Below, piece after piece: positions 1 through 12,418 of a DNA stretch of 64,000 bases. This DNA comes from Zoroaster sp. YZ-2022. Lineage: Eukaryota > Echinodermata > Asteroidea > Forcipulatida > Zoroasteridae. The DNA lies in the NCBI GenBank assembly GCA_029582265.1, contig CM055819.1:42485263-42549262 (forward strand), given 5' to 3'. The position numbers and the translations under genes were made by a program. Every line of letters begins with the position of its first letter. Position 1 is the stretch's first letter. The notes below the pieces were generated by a model. The model was given only the letters and a program-made list of their open reading frames with translations, searched no databases and was not told where the DNA came from.

Positions 1-1680
1 ACTGTGTGAAGCGCGCTGCTCACAGTCGACTTATAAAAAAGGTTCAAATTTGTTGGGATGGGGGTTTACAAAAAAATGCTACAAAATCACAGGTCGCAGC
101 TAATTTTGGTATTGGTGTTGGAGCGTATGTCACTATATAGGGACCCGTGGGCATTTTGTGAACATTTTGTTTTCTTTGTTGGGATTTGTTATTTAGACCT
201 AGCTGAATAATTTAAAATAGGGCACCAATTGTTTTATGCATATTTTCTACCATTTTTATGCAAATTAAAGATTACGTCATAATACCTATTGTATAGGACC
301 ATACACCCATCACAATTTCTAAGCTCCCTCTAATGAATGTATAAATATCTCGACAACGGCTCAACATATTTTCAAAATTCAAAGAGTAAAATACAGAATT
401 ACATATCCTGCATCTTTGGTGTTGATTTCGTTTACATCCGTTGAATAATTCGAGATTTGTGAGCGGTAGATTAAAAATAGGAGCCATATTCAAAGTTGCA
501 GTAAACTGCATTGTGTGGGAAAATGTCATTTGTGTATACGTTAATGGCAAAACTTTGAGTTGTGCGTTACAACGTTACTTGCATTCACAATAACCTGATG
601 TTAAGGAGAATCAATTTACTAGCTTTCACAGAATGTTTTTTACAGCTTAAGGAGTCAATGGATGTGGTCGAGCTGATGTGAGTTGGTAAATTATTCCAGT
701 GAACATGGACAATTACAGTATGGTTTTTAGACACGTTGTTTATCCCGACAAAAAAAAGCTAATTATAGCTCTACAGGCTTATCATTGTTATTTGTGGTCT
801 GTTTTCTCTATCATAAACCCAACATGATAAACAGAAGCACCCAAGGACAAGGTAAAAGAGATTTAAATTTGCATACAGTGTCTACCATCTGTTCTGATAA
901 AACAAAACCTGCAAATGGCCTTTTGAAAACAACTGTTTTTATTATATTATAATATTATGTTAATTTATCATACATATATATGTAAATGTAACTTCATAGT
1001 GCGTTGACTATGTGTCATCAGGAGGCACCACCGAGTACGAGGCATCGTTTTGTAACTTGACAAACGTGACATGAAAATACAGTTTCGCCCAAAAATACAG
1101 TTATGTGTGATTGTTACACTATCAATGAGTTAATGAAGAATGCACTTCACCAATGGACACAAAATTCAACCAAATTACATACCAAATTCTCCGAGTTGCA
1201 ACTCCAGTTGTTAATATAACATTAAATTATAAAACATTGGTGCCCCCCAATGTTCAGTCTCCAGATTACAGTGATAATTTGTTATCTCCAATTTTTTAAA
1301 GTTACCGCCCGGTAAAGTTTGAGGAAACAAAGCAATATTGTGTATAACTGGCAATTTATTATAAACACCTGCAACCTTGACAGGTTTATTTGATGATCTA
1401 TCAAAGTGCTTTTAGACCAACGTAAGTAGTGCAGAGGGTCTAACCAGGTAATTCCGCCAAAGATTTTTGGGCCTCTCGACCAATCAGAAGGCCGGATTTG
1501 GTTCACGTGATACCTAATTAACATAATCTGAGGAGCCGGTGGACTGAACCATTTTTTACTGGAGGGGTGATTAAAATGTGTGAGGGACGTTTTATTATTT
1601 TTATTTATTATTTATATTATAGGGGGTTATTATATTATTGTATGTAAGTTTAAAAAGGTCCTTCATAAAATAAAATTAAA
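1..1680. other. AT-rich non-coding DNA
   Basis: I see no gene here. Short open frames exist on both strands, but none has a recognisable domain, and their codon content follows the AT-rich background. It may be intergenic DNA or an intron of a gene outside the window. Confidence 0.5.
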
Positions 1681-1685
1681 AACCT

Positions 1686-1725
1686 AATATATATATATAT
1701 ATATATATATGTATATGTATATGTA

Positions 1726-1778
<53 letters not shown>

Positions 1779-1838
1779 ATATGTATATATATATATATGT
1801 ATATATGTATATATGTATATATGTATATATGTATATGT
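1686..1838. repeat. (TA)n / TATATG microsatellite
   Basis: About 150 bp of alternating TA with regularly interspersed TATG steps. It gives a tyrosine/isoleucine-rich open frame on the minus strand that is an artefact of the repeat. Such tracts are often unstable and prone to assembly error. Confidence 0.95.
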
Positions 1839-2959
1839 AAGGTTAAAAAGGCCCATCATAAATAATAATAATAAAATACCTACATAAAGGTAATATGCAT
1901 AACCATGATTGTAAACGTTTACAAACGTGAATGGATCATTCCTGTAAATGCAATGAGTCATCACAATTAAGGGACTTTCCCCAAGTCTAGTTCCCCAAAA
2001 TCACCAGTTACAAATCACTTCTGCGTATCAAAGCAGAGTGGAACAGTCTATTTAAGTACAACAGCACGACAACTGCCAATTCGTGTTAGGACACGTCTAT
2101 TGACAATATGTTTGTCTATTGTTATCTGTATACCGGCGCACATGATAAGAAGTCAATAGGTCACATCCGATTCAGTTTTGTTTATATGAAGCGCTGAACA
2201 GTTCCACGCTATCGGCTTTTCCACTGTGAACACATGACCTGATAGACTTGACGGCGCAGGCAAGTCATGGCAGCATTGTCCTGGCATCAACCGAGAGTCG
2301 TTAGTGTAAAGTCATTGATGTAGATGTAATCCTAGACGTCCGTAATCCTTTCGATCAATGAACTCTTGAGCCATTTTAATCCATAGTACAATGTTTGGAC
2401 AGTTAATTATCGATAGTATACAGGGGATGAGATTTACTGTACTAAATACATGTACATGTACAATCTATCCCTCACACAATGTAGGATATTTCCCTGTTAA
2501 TGGTCATCAACCAGGAGATTCTCATGGGCGCAGACTAAGAAGGATTATAATAATTATATTCTGGGTCCATTTGACTTAAGTTAAATTCAATTTATGTATA
2601 AAATGCTGTTTAGACTTTTTATTCATGTATACACCCAATGTGTTATTTATTAATTTATTTTTAAAGCCCCCTTGTCATTTCAGGTATTTCAACATATAAA
2701 GTACATCTTTAGTAAAACAAAAATAATAATAATAATAACAAAAATAAGTAACAAAAAAAATAATGAATGAAAATCATTTTATTTTTTGATTGTCCACTAT
2801 GTTTGCTGATATTATCAAAACAAAATAATGATCACTTTGAGTTTTTAAGAAAGACTAAGAAAGAAAGACTTAATTTTCTTATGAAATCTTCAGATAAAGT
2901 TATACCATTAATTGAGTTGCCATTTACTTTGTTAAATAAAAATCAAAATGGATGCATTC

Positions 2960-3140
2960 TGTAGACACTCCTACCAACGCGATTATTATTATTATTGATT
3001 GTTCTGTGTAATGATGTAACCCGCCCCGGAGTAAAGAGGTTTGTTCCAGATTCGGAATAAAATATAAATACAATACGCCTTGAGCGCCCAGCAGGGTGGA
3101 TATGTGCGCGCTACAAATCTTTGTTATTATTATTATTAGT
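2960..3140 (+). repeat. SINE 3'-tail fragment
   Basis: This stretch contains GCCTTGAGCGCCCAGCAGGG followed by a GTGGATATGTGCGCGC block and an (ATT)n tail. The same block, diverged and in opposite orientation, ends the tRNA-derived SINE at 30131-30480. I therefore read this as a 5'-truncated copy of that SINE, or of the LINE that supplied its tail. No tRNA-like head is visible here. Confidence 0.5.
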
Positions 3141-5212
3141 TAATAATAGGCTTATTATTTGAAACTTATAGCTTGTTGGAAATTTGTTTATTATGTTACA
3201 GCTTTAAATAGCAACTTAGCTCACTCATGTGTAACCGAAATATTCATGCAAAATGGCTTACAAGACAGAAAAACATAACATTTACCATAAAATTAAAACT
3301 TACAAGACCTGTTGCACTCATTCGCTAGATAAAAAAATAGAATTTTACATAAAGACCATTTAAGTTATACAAGAAAAGACACTGTATGGAAAATATTAAT
3401 ATATCAGCATCAAACATGTACGAAGGCCTACACAACTTTGTTTTTTACTTGATTTATAAAACAAGTATTTGGACAATTGCCAAATTGATGGTAAAACTCG
3501 ATGATCACATCCATTTGTGGGCACTGAAATGTCTGAACACGGAAAGCAATAACACGTGTCGGGGGTTAAATTGTTATGGTTTGTTCAGTCCGTGCTGATT
3601 TGTAAATATTATATTAATTCAGACTAGGTTATGAAAATGAATCGGGGTGCTTTTGTTACAATGAGAATCTGTTATCGGGCGCAAAACACGGTGACCCGAT
3701 CGATGGAAAGGTCTTATATTCCATGTATACATAAAGCCCTATTGGACTACAAAAATGTGACCCGCTCTGGAAAAAGGTGATATATGTCGCAAAAATTAAA
3801 AATTGAGTTTTATATATGGCTGGAAAGCACACAACATAAGCTTTCAATTGGTATATGGTAGAGCTCTGTAGCCCTTACCGTTGTGGAGATAATGGCGTAT
3901 TTGCATATTGATAATTTCCATGATGACTGATTTACATAACAGAGAAAATGGCCTTTGAAATGTCTTGCGTCATTGAAAAATATGCTGAAAAGCTCACATT
4001 AATTCCACCTAGCAACGAACATGTTCCTGTAATGCCATCTGTTTGAAATTTTCGTAGGTGATTTGCTACTATTTTTCCATTGATGTTACAATTTTTAAAA
4101 GATTTTACTCGTTCAGATCATTAGCTTTAATTAATTTGCATAATCATTAAAATATTTGTGGGTGTAAAATAAAGGAATAGAGTGTACAACTTAGTACATT
4201 ACGTACATTTAAAAAGGGGGAAATTACCATGGTGTAGGCTTATGATGGAACTTTGTTTGAATCTGGTACTCTATTAATATTTTATCTTATTGCATACATT
4301 AAAATTTTATTAAATAATAAATTAATTAAAAAATTATTTAAAACAAATTAATTAATTTTTATTTTTTCCCCGATACCCAAAACTAAATTTTATGAGTTAA
4401 AAAAAATTACTTGAGAAATTCTTACTAAACCCAAACTAAGTAACAAAGACTATTACTCAAAGAAAGTATATCAAGGAAACAAAAACGGCAGTTTCATGAA
4501 AATTTGAAGTTGTTTTGATCGCACTGATGTTATTTTTATCTGAAAGTACTTTCAATAAGCTTTAAAATGAGGGGTCAACCACTTCTATAGGGTGAGCCTA
4601 AGTGAGGTTACACGACTTTTAGTGTTCGGAAAATCTGTGCCATTTCATATGCAAAATGGGCAAAAAAGTTGTGACCAGATGAGCTATATATATAGTTACT
4701 GTACATAGGAATATACTAACCAATTTTACATGTGTGTTTACATGTATTAAGATTTGAGATAAAGTTATGATGTTTTCTGGTAAACCAATTGCATCATTGT
4801 CACTTGCCACTGGAAGATGAATACATAATAATATATTCAAAATGGCCGCCATATTTAAAATAAAAATTGACGCTTATATATATAACTGTAAAATGCACAC
4901 AACATTTTAAGGCTGTTGCACTATTTGACAAAATTTAAAGGCCGTTTGGAAAATTGCACTATTTGGTGAAAATGAGAAGGAACAATTATATTTGGCACAA
5001 ATATGATAATATATTATTGTGTTCACTGAAGCATATCATTTTCTGTTTACCTCATTATTTATTCAAAATGGCTGTCAAAATCTAAGATGGCTGCCACAGG
5101 CATTTGCAGGTAAATTACACATACCCTGACTTTGAAACAATAAGAAACACGTACATGTACTTGTTTGTTTTAACTGTCATTTTCTTTCTCCTTTTGCAGA
5201 TCCATGGACATT

Positions 5213-5455
5213 CTAAGACCCATCACATATAAATACAAATCCCCTACTGCAATATCTGCCAGTCCTCTCTCGACTCCCAGAATCCATACTGGATGACAAT
5301 TTCAAATATTTTTTTCTTTTTCGTCTCTTTTGTTCTGCTCTTTGTTTTGGTCTTTGGAGCTGTTGCCTGGATACATTTAGTTTTTCTCTCAAGGCTTCTT
5401 GCAGGTTTCCCGAGCCATCGAAGCAAACGAATAGCTTGCCAATGGAGTATTTAAC
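5213..5455 (-). CDS. unrecognised candidate exon, basic coiled region
   Basis: On the minus strand, a splice acceptor (TTTATTATAG) is followed directly by 80 codons and a TAG stop. The peptide opens VKYSIGKLFVCFDGSGNLQE, continues with a glutamine/arginine/lysine-rich stretch at about residues 30-50 (RPKQRAEQKRRKRKKY), and ends FVFICDGS. The mixed-hydrophobic start, the basic helix and the matching acceptor look more like a last exon than chance reading. I do not recognise the family. It lies inside the candidate 3.8-kb transposon and may be part of its protein. Another frame over the same bases is also open, so the call is weak. Confidence 0.25.
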   Translation of the reverse strand, partial: VKYSIGKLFVCFDGSGNLQEALREKLNVSRQQLQRPKQRAEQKRRKRKKYLKLSSSMDSGSRERTGRYCSRGFVFICDGS

Positions 5456-6464
5456 CTATAATAAAATTAACAAGAACAAAAAAACATGAAAAATAGCGTA
5501 GACTACATAAAATTTAAAAAATATTTTAAAGCATGTTGAAAGCACTTTCAGATAAAAACAACATCAGTGTGATCAAAACAACTTGAAATTTTAATGAATC
5601 TGCCTACCATATCCATAGCATAAAATAATCTATAATAGGCCTACTAGTACTATATCAAAATAATCAACAATGACTTATTTAAAATTAAAAAAATCCAATT
5701 GGAAGGTCGGTTTTTATTTTAATTTCATCCTAAATTGTACAAATTACATTCACAAATTGCACAAATCTGCTAACATTTGCATAATTTAGGTGAACCCCCC
5801 TATTTTGGAAAATGGAATGATCCACTTCATAACATCTTTCGGCATGTCTGGGGCAGAGTCCATTTTTCATATGGGTTATACCATTTCAATACCTAAAAAC
5901 GATGTGGCATATATTTAATAATATTTATCTAAATTACAACATTTTATTATAAATTTCACGATAAAATTCACAAAATGACCCATTACTAGACATCATTTAT
6001 GTGGTATTTCCCCCTTAACAATCACGCAGCATGATTAAAATATGCAGCAAAATTATGCAATTTTTCCCCCGGGGATCTTCGATTCGCACATCGCATACAA
6101 CTTTTGTGCATCGAATAAAAGTTTTGAGGGAACTACTTTCATGAAAAATGTTGCTGGTTTTAAAATGTTTAAATAACGTAGATTGCATTTATTTCATTTT
6201 TAAATTAAACGGAGGTACCCCTATTATGCCAATATATGATCAAAGTTGGAGGGGAAAAAATAACGTTCAACTTACCTCGAAAACGGCGATCTATTTGGAC
6301 GACAGCAAAAACTTTTGACGAGATTTTCGCGGCATGCGATGCATGAAAACAAAATGGCTTCCCTATAGATCTGGCCCCCATCACATCAACACTAAAAACG
6401 ATCAATCCGCCGATGAGGGTGTAATGCGGTTCGCACCGGTTTGCCGCGAGCAGCGTCAGCACGG

Positions 6465-6875
6465 TCACAGGTCGTGACCCCAAGATACATGACCTGAAGT
6501 GCGCCGCCAGCGTTGGCTTCCGTGAATCTGCCTACGATGATGACATAGGCCGCCGCGATAAAGCTGAAAACTGCCGTTGAAATCCCTGGCCTTTACGCGG
6601 TCGGCATCACACTCGTGGGCACCATTACTTTCTCTTTCATCCTCGAAGGGAACAATGTCCACAACTAACATTGGTTGGTCTGGGGTCATTTTCTTCGTCA
6701 TTTTCACTAACAGTAACCCTGCGGTGTCACTGCCGTCATGCGATTCAGAGGACCCGCCGTCATCGACATCGTCGCCCATGAAATAATCATTCACAAATCC
6801 AACGATCTCATCTTCAATACCGTGAAGGTTGGCATCATGAATTTCGTTTAATGCATCGGCAAAACAACGATCCTT
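6465..6875 (-). CDS. unrecognised candidate exon, acidic
   Basis: On the minus strand, a possible acceptor (AATAATGTGTTAG) is followed by an open frame of about 136 codons. It begins KDRCFADALNEIHDANLHGI and continues with an acidic, serine-rich stretch (FMGDDVDDGGSSESHDGSD) at about residues 31-50 and VDIVPFEDERE further on. The amino-acid composition is unlike translated AT-rich junk, and the local GC content is higher than its neighbours. The last 40 residues are arginine- and histidine-rich and may be past a donor site. I do not recognise a domain. It lies in the same candidate transposon and on the same strand as the 5213-5455 exon. Confidence 0.3.
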   Translation of the reverse strand, partial: KDRCFADALNEIHDANLHGIEDEIVGFVNDYFMGDDVDDGGSSESHDGSDTAGLLLVKMTKKMTPDQPMLVVDIVPFEDERESNGAHECDADRVKARDFNGSFQLYRGGLCHHRRQIHGSQRWRRTSGHVSWGHDL

Positions 6876-7548
6876 CTAACACATTATTACGAAGATATAC
6901 TAAAGAAAATACCAAACGAAAATTGTGGAAAATACGATACTTTGAGAAAGATTGTAACGTTAGTTTCTAAATCGAAGAGCCGCGTAAACAACGAAAGAGT
7001 GAAGCATGCTGCAAGCTAAATTGGCACTAGTGCGCATGCGCGGTAGCAAGTTTGGGCCGTATTGTCCAATAACGGCCCATGATTGTATACACGTGTTACG
7101 AGATGGCGACACCCGTAGAAACAAGGGGTAGTTTGTTTATCAATTTCTTTTCTTCGTAGCTCATTTGCATCTGACCTATGGCCTAAAGCATAACCAAATT
7201 TGGAAATAGTGGATGTCAAGCTATCAGACGATACCAAACTTTGCAAGGTGGGTATAGAAGAATTTCGTAATCGAAGGGACAAATCATGGCCTTTTGTCCC
7301 GCGTAACGTATTCAGTCTAAAACAAAACAAAACAACAGTGCACACAAAATGATGGATTTTTTTCACTTTATTCATGGAAATAAACATTTCTGTGAATGAA
7401 ATCTGAAAAAATATAAATCAAAGATGCAATACAAGACAACAACAAAAAATCAAATCTGCAATAATTTTTCACCTTCTCAACATGGAATGGCCCATTGTGC
7501 ATTAATGCATTACGCGACTTATGTCACCTTTTTCCGGAGCGGGTCACA

Positions 7549-8516
7549 AATATGTTCTTCCTAAAATTGCTACGGTAGGAAAGATCATTCAAATATCTCA
7601 TATAATAATGTACACGACCAATGAAAATGCGCCGTTTGTCTGTCGGACTGTTAAAATTCAGCGTGGTAACCCTTGGAGTTTTTTGTTGCGTACAGGCTGC
7701 ACTGTGTGCGGGTCCAGTCTGAATGTCCGGATGTCAATGCTTCGGTTTTTCCTCAGTTCTGCGTAAGTACACGGTATTTGCACATTATAGAATTTGTACA
7801 CTCCGACCTTGGAAATAGGTTAGGTCTTTTTAAACAAAATTTTTAAACGAAACGAAAAACGAAAAAAAGGGGTAGTGATGTGTCACGTGATAGTGTTAAA
7901 TGTCCCTTTAACGACAACCACGGTACATTGTGTACCAACATCAACGCGCACACGTACACACGCACGAGACTAGAAATGACAAAACGTGGAATTCTGACAT
8001 AGGCCTAATTATGAATAAATTCGTGGATTCAATTAGTCTTGATCATGAAGGTACGCAAATCTGTATTGTATTGAATTCTAAACACTGAGCAAATTATTAG
8101 AAATTAATGTTTCCACTTTAGTTTATTAATTTATTTGCTGCTATTTATTTTGTCAGGAAAACCTGTTATCCGGTTACATTTTTGAAGTGTGGACTTCATG
8201 ATTGCAAAATTATTAACACCGTACCATTCGGTATTGGCAACGTAGGAAACTAATCCTTCTAAATACTGTCCCTGTAAATTTACTCTATAGGGGATAACCA
8301 CTCATTTCCATGTCTTTTATACTGTAATATAAGCATTTTATTTTTCTGGAATAGATCAAATAAAGCTATACATGTGTTTAACCAATGCTTTTGCAGTATA
8401 ATGTCGAGTTTGCATAAATTAGTCTTTTAGCTAAGGAAAACATTCGCTGTAATATGTCGGAGACAGTTTCGCCGATAATATTTTTCAAAGAATTTCAGCC
8501 TATTATAATACATGTA
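7549..8516. other. non-coding interval
   Basis: No gene or named repeat is recognisable. A short purine-rich tract (around 7850-7870) and a CACGTGATAG site are the only local features. Confidence 0.4.
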
Positions 8517-8809
8517 TACTACTCAAAACAATTTAGGGAACAAAACAATTTAGGGAACACCGGAATAATCTCAGTTAAAGCAAGATCATTTATTTCAGAT
8601 AAACACAATGTTTCACCGAATTGATGAGAAACAACTGCACAATGAAACAGATGATAAAGGATGCATGTAGTGATTACACATTTCATGACATGACTACTGA
8701 AAGAGAGAGGGGGTTGCAAATGAAAATCCCGGTTCATGGAACATTTCAATAACGGGTGTGACCACCTCTCGCAGTAAATGTGGTGTTCCCTAAATTGTTT
8801 TGAGTCGTA
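8517..8809. mobile_element. Tc1/mariner-type MITE, 293 bp
   Basis: The ends are near-perfect inverted repeats: TACTACTCAAAACAATTTAG at the left and, reading inward from the right, TACGACTCAAAACAATTTAG, both continuing GGAACA. TA dinucleotides flank both ends, the target duplication expected of Tc1/mariner transposition. The left end has an extra partial repeat of the TIR. There is no transposase inside, so it is non-autonomous. Confidence 0.8.
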
Positions 8810-10150
8810 TATTATCGTTGGGAAATATTATACCTTCTGTCTTAAATGTTCCCAAAAAACATTGCACTGCCTCTTCAAATTGGACCAAAGCGCCATTAAT
8901 TTTTACCAGATCTCTCACTTAAACATCCCTCGGAGTGGAATTTGAAATAATTAAAGTCACACAATAGAACTGTACATGCAATTTACCAGCATCTTCAGCC
9001 TTTGGCTTTCCATCTTTTGGAATTCATGCTCAAGTGAATTTATACATCTGTAAACACGGTGATATCATACAAGGGGAGAATTTTCGGTGTCATAGTTGAT
9101 TTATGAATTTGTAGCCATTCAGAGAACAATTATTAATTTAGGCTACACTGTAAAACTAGTGAAAGCATGACGTCTTTATAATTACATGTTGTTGAACGCA
9201 TAAACACATAAAGAGTTTATAACTTAAACATTATGTATTGATGATCACTATGATAACCACGTGTTCAACTGGTAATCATTATTGGTCTACATTTTATAAG
9301 GCTTTATGGAAAATTCACCTCACTTCGCAAAGCATTTTTTTTTTCTTGTAAAAATACAGGCTTTGATTATTGAAATTAACCATATTCTTGGGAAAATTGT
9401 TGGAGAACATTATGAAGCTTTGTCATAATTTTTTGGAACAGAAGACAAAAAAATATAAATCGGAGAGGAAAAAGTAAAGCCAATAGCTGGACGGGGGGTC
9501 AGGTCTCCACTGGATACGTCACTGTAACTAAGTCAATCTATCATTTGAGTCTCTTTCGGCTCTCATGTATTTTTCTTCAGAGTTGTCGTTGTCAATGTAA
9601 TATCCAAATGAATGTTTACGAGTTACACCAACAAAACTGTTCAAGTAATTCACAATTTTAGAAAGAAGCAGTTGATTTACAAATTACAAAAATGCAACAC
9701 TTAAAGTCATTCATTTGAATCATGTAATTGAATGTAGCCCTATGATTTGTTAAGAGTTGCTACATTCATAAATTTGAGTATTCTGAAAAACATCCCACCT
9801 TTTTATTCCACCAAATCACTTTTCAAATATCTTCTGTCGCAAAATAAGTCAATTGACTTCAATAAATAAAACATACTTTTGCTGATAACAATAGCAATGC
9901 AATGCAGAAACCTCACTTCTGAATAGATTTATCTACTGAATATCATATCTGAACCAACGGGTTACGGGTGTTTAGACAAAACAAATAAAACTAGGTATTT
10001 TCCATCATTTGTGTTCGTAATCGTGCAAACATGGACCAACATGAAGCTCATTGTTAACTCTTTCATCACCTGTGATTTTAACGACTGTTATGGAAAAATG
10101 CATGGTATGAACCAACATTAACTTCAAAGATTGTTACAGTTTTGCATCAA
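8810..10150. other. non-coding interval
   Basis: AT-rich sequence without a convincing coding frame, RNA gene or repeat structure on either strand. Confidence 0.4.
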
Positions 10151-10616
10151 TACGGAAGCGTAGAAAAGACATTGTACAAAACGTCATAATTATGACTTAA
10201 TTTCTCATAGCTGGGAGATATTAAGTATAAGTATGACTTAATCTGTCATAATTTTATGAATTAATATGTCATAATTTTGACTTTAAAACCCCCTATTAGT
10301 CTCATAATATCTCATAATGTAACTTACTAATTAGTTAACTGATGACCATGCCTTGTTTCGATCTAATGCACTTGTTTGCATTATGCATTTACAATCGGAC
10401 AGAAGAGCTGTACTGCCTTGCTACAGTCATTATTCCTCCACATGTTCAAACTAAGTCGAATTAACTCATAATTATGACATATTAGGTAATCGTTTTGTCT
10501 TAGCGTAGGGCTAAAGCTACATGTATCTTATAGTTTTGATATAGTCATAATTAGGACTTATGTTCAGTCATAATTTTGTTATTACTTTTTCTCAATGCCC
10601 CTTTAACGCCTCCGTA
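10151..10616. mobile_element. MITE with TACGGARGCGT ends
   Basis: The left end TACGGAAGCGTAGAAAAGAC and the reversed right end TACGGAGGCGTTAAAGGGGC match imperfectly over about 25 bases, both continuing ATTG. The interior is rich in the near-palindrome CATAATTATGAC in both orientations. No coding capacity. If the terminal TA is the target duplication, this is another TA-targeting family. Confidence 0.5.
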
Positions 10617-11038
10617 CATTTACTTTTAATAAAGTTATGTGTTAAAGTTTAATCAGAATTAACTGTGTCTCGCTTCTGTGTGTGTGTGGTTTTTTTTGTG
10701 TGTGTGTTCTGCCGAACATCGTAAATTGATGCTGTACAGTAAATTAACGACTGATAGGATGCTGGAAATGTTAGGAGTTATTATAAGAAAAGTGAGTAAA
10801 GTTTGCTTTAGAAATATAAATCAAAGACTATGAATCAAAATTTTAATTATGTTGGACTACTAGTTTTATAAACTTAATAGATGTGTTATCTTTGTCCTAG
10901 GCCCTGTCCACCTCATTGACTGCATGTCTAACCCATGTGCGCAACCTTAGATAAAGAGAAAGTGCCTGTTGATGATTTGTAGGCGGTCTTGCCCTGTTCC
11001 GTGCCATGTACTTAATGCATAAGTGAAACTCATCCTCA

Positions 11039-12418
11039 TCACATGGATAATTCATCCAAGCAGGGTTGAAGCTGTCTGATGTTCACATCAGCTAGCTGAT
11101 CTGTGTGACCATGCAACTTGGGCATCGTGTATAAAGTCAGTGGCCGCCTGTTGGGAACATTTTGGTTTGTAGACTTCCTGATTCTGTGGCAGTTCCATTC
11201 GCGAACCACTTCATCTAGCCCATCCTGAAAAGTCCATCAAAATTTACCATTATACGTAATACATGATCACATAGATAATTATGTGGCGTAATTGCCTCAA
11301 ACGTGGTAACAAATTGTCCAACAAGTTTGAGTCAGTGACACAAGTTTATAATAATTTAAATACTTTACTTCAGTCATTACTTGTGTGAGTTGTAACAAGA
11401 AACTTGATCAATCAATTGTCAAGTGTAGACTAAAGCTGACATCTGCTGTTTAAATGACAATCAAGTGACATATTCACTGAAAGCAGTGATTCAATGTAAA
11501 GTCATTTCCCCACAATGAATCGAGCAATTTAATTTAAGTTTGACTGGATAATTTTTGACATACAAAATTTCCTCAGCTGTATTGGCCTAAATGCGAAATT
11601 TAAATATAATTTCTACCTCGCATACCTGTATCCGTTTCATAAAGCAAAACTGCAAGATGTTGGTATCCAAAAAGTCTCCAGTGAAAGCCCCCTCATCTCT
11701 TAGCTGCCCAAAGAAATTCATCCACTATTGGGAAAAGGATTTCCGAAGGATGCACCACCAACTTTCAATTCTTTGATTATGTGGACTTGTTCCGTAGATA
11801 AAAGAGTGCCTGTCGGAAAGAAATGTTTGAAATGCGGCCACCGATCCATTTTCAGTTCCACAGTCTCATCTTACAAGTTTGGATGCCCCATTCTGCTACG
11901 TACTACATCAATGTAATATCCACCAATGATACGAGGATCGCTGTTGGTTTTATAGACGTTCAACCATATAACAAATCTAGAAAACCGTCTATACAACCCG
12001 CTGATACAAAAACCAAAGGGTTTCAGTTTATCGTAGGAATCAAAGTGCCAGATAAAGTTGGGTCCCCTAGCAAAATAAGCACGCCTTCTTAGACGGTTAT
12101 GGATACGCAGGAGAACACCTTCAGGGTCCAGAATTTGAATCAGGAGTCGAACTGTTTCGCGAGAGACAACAAATCCATGCTGAATACATCTCAGGTGCAT
12201 CAGCTTATATCCGTAATGACTTCCTCTCCTGATGTTTTCCGTGATGAACCTGGCAACATCTATAATATCAGCCTCTTTTAACTTCGTTTAAGAGTTCGCA
12301 TACTGACAATTATTCTATGATTCAGTGCCAGTGCATTAATGATTTCCTTATACTGAAATCCTAGAGAGAAGTACAGCCGGATGTGTGTATCATGTTCCAT
12401 TCTTGATTCGTTCACACC
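11039..12418 (-). pseudogene. IS3EU-like 'integrase core' transposase, two exons, inactivated
   Basis: The minus strand encodes a retroviral-integrase-fold transposase of the type usually annotated as integrase core domain protein in fish and cnidarians. Exon 1 (12418-11626) follows a TTTTTTAG acceptor and carries, in order, an N-terminal helical part (RLYFSLGFQYKEIINALAL), a HYGYKLMHLR stretch, SRETVRLLIQILDPEGVLLR, the first catalytic Asp region WHFDSYDKLKPFG, the second Asp in DCGTENGSVAAF, and the catalytic Glu in NQRIESWW. A GTATGC donor and a TTTCAG acceptor at 11225 join in phase 0 to exon 2 (11224-11039), DGLDEVVREWNCHRIRKSTN to a TGA stop. The gene is dead: stops follow LKRS, precede the second catalytic Asp and follow KSFSQ, and at least two frameshifts are needed. 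The domain order and triad make the family assignment firm; the superfamily name is from memory. Confidence 0.75.

Larger units (their letters stand above)
3756..7548 (-). mobile_element. candidate 3.8-kb DNA transposon with 35-bp TIRs
   Basis: The segment starts with TGTGACCCGCTCTGGAAAAA and ends with the inverted copy of nearly the same sequence. 32 of 35 positions match between 3756-3790 and the reverse complement of 7514-7548. Inside are a ~75-bp inverted pair (4497-4575 and 5525-5600) and two minus-strand stretches that look like spliced coding exons (5213-5455 and 6465-6875). No catalytic motif of a known transposase is recognisable, and no clear target-site duplication can be picked out. 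The first bases of the TIR resemble those of the MITE at 28635-29114, which suggests a shared family. The two ends could instead belong to two separate MITE copies. Confidence 0.45.

Noticed and set aside
1650..1964. Tyrosine/isoleucine-rich 104-residue frame
   Set aside because: Translation of the TA microsatellite.
2767..2964. 65-residue lysine/leucine-rich frame
   Set aside because: AT-rich background just before a SINE tail; no recognisable domain.
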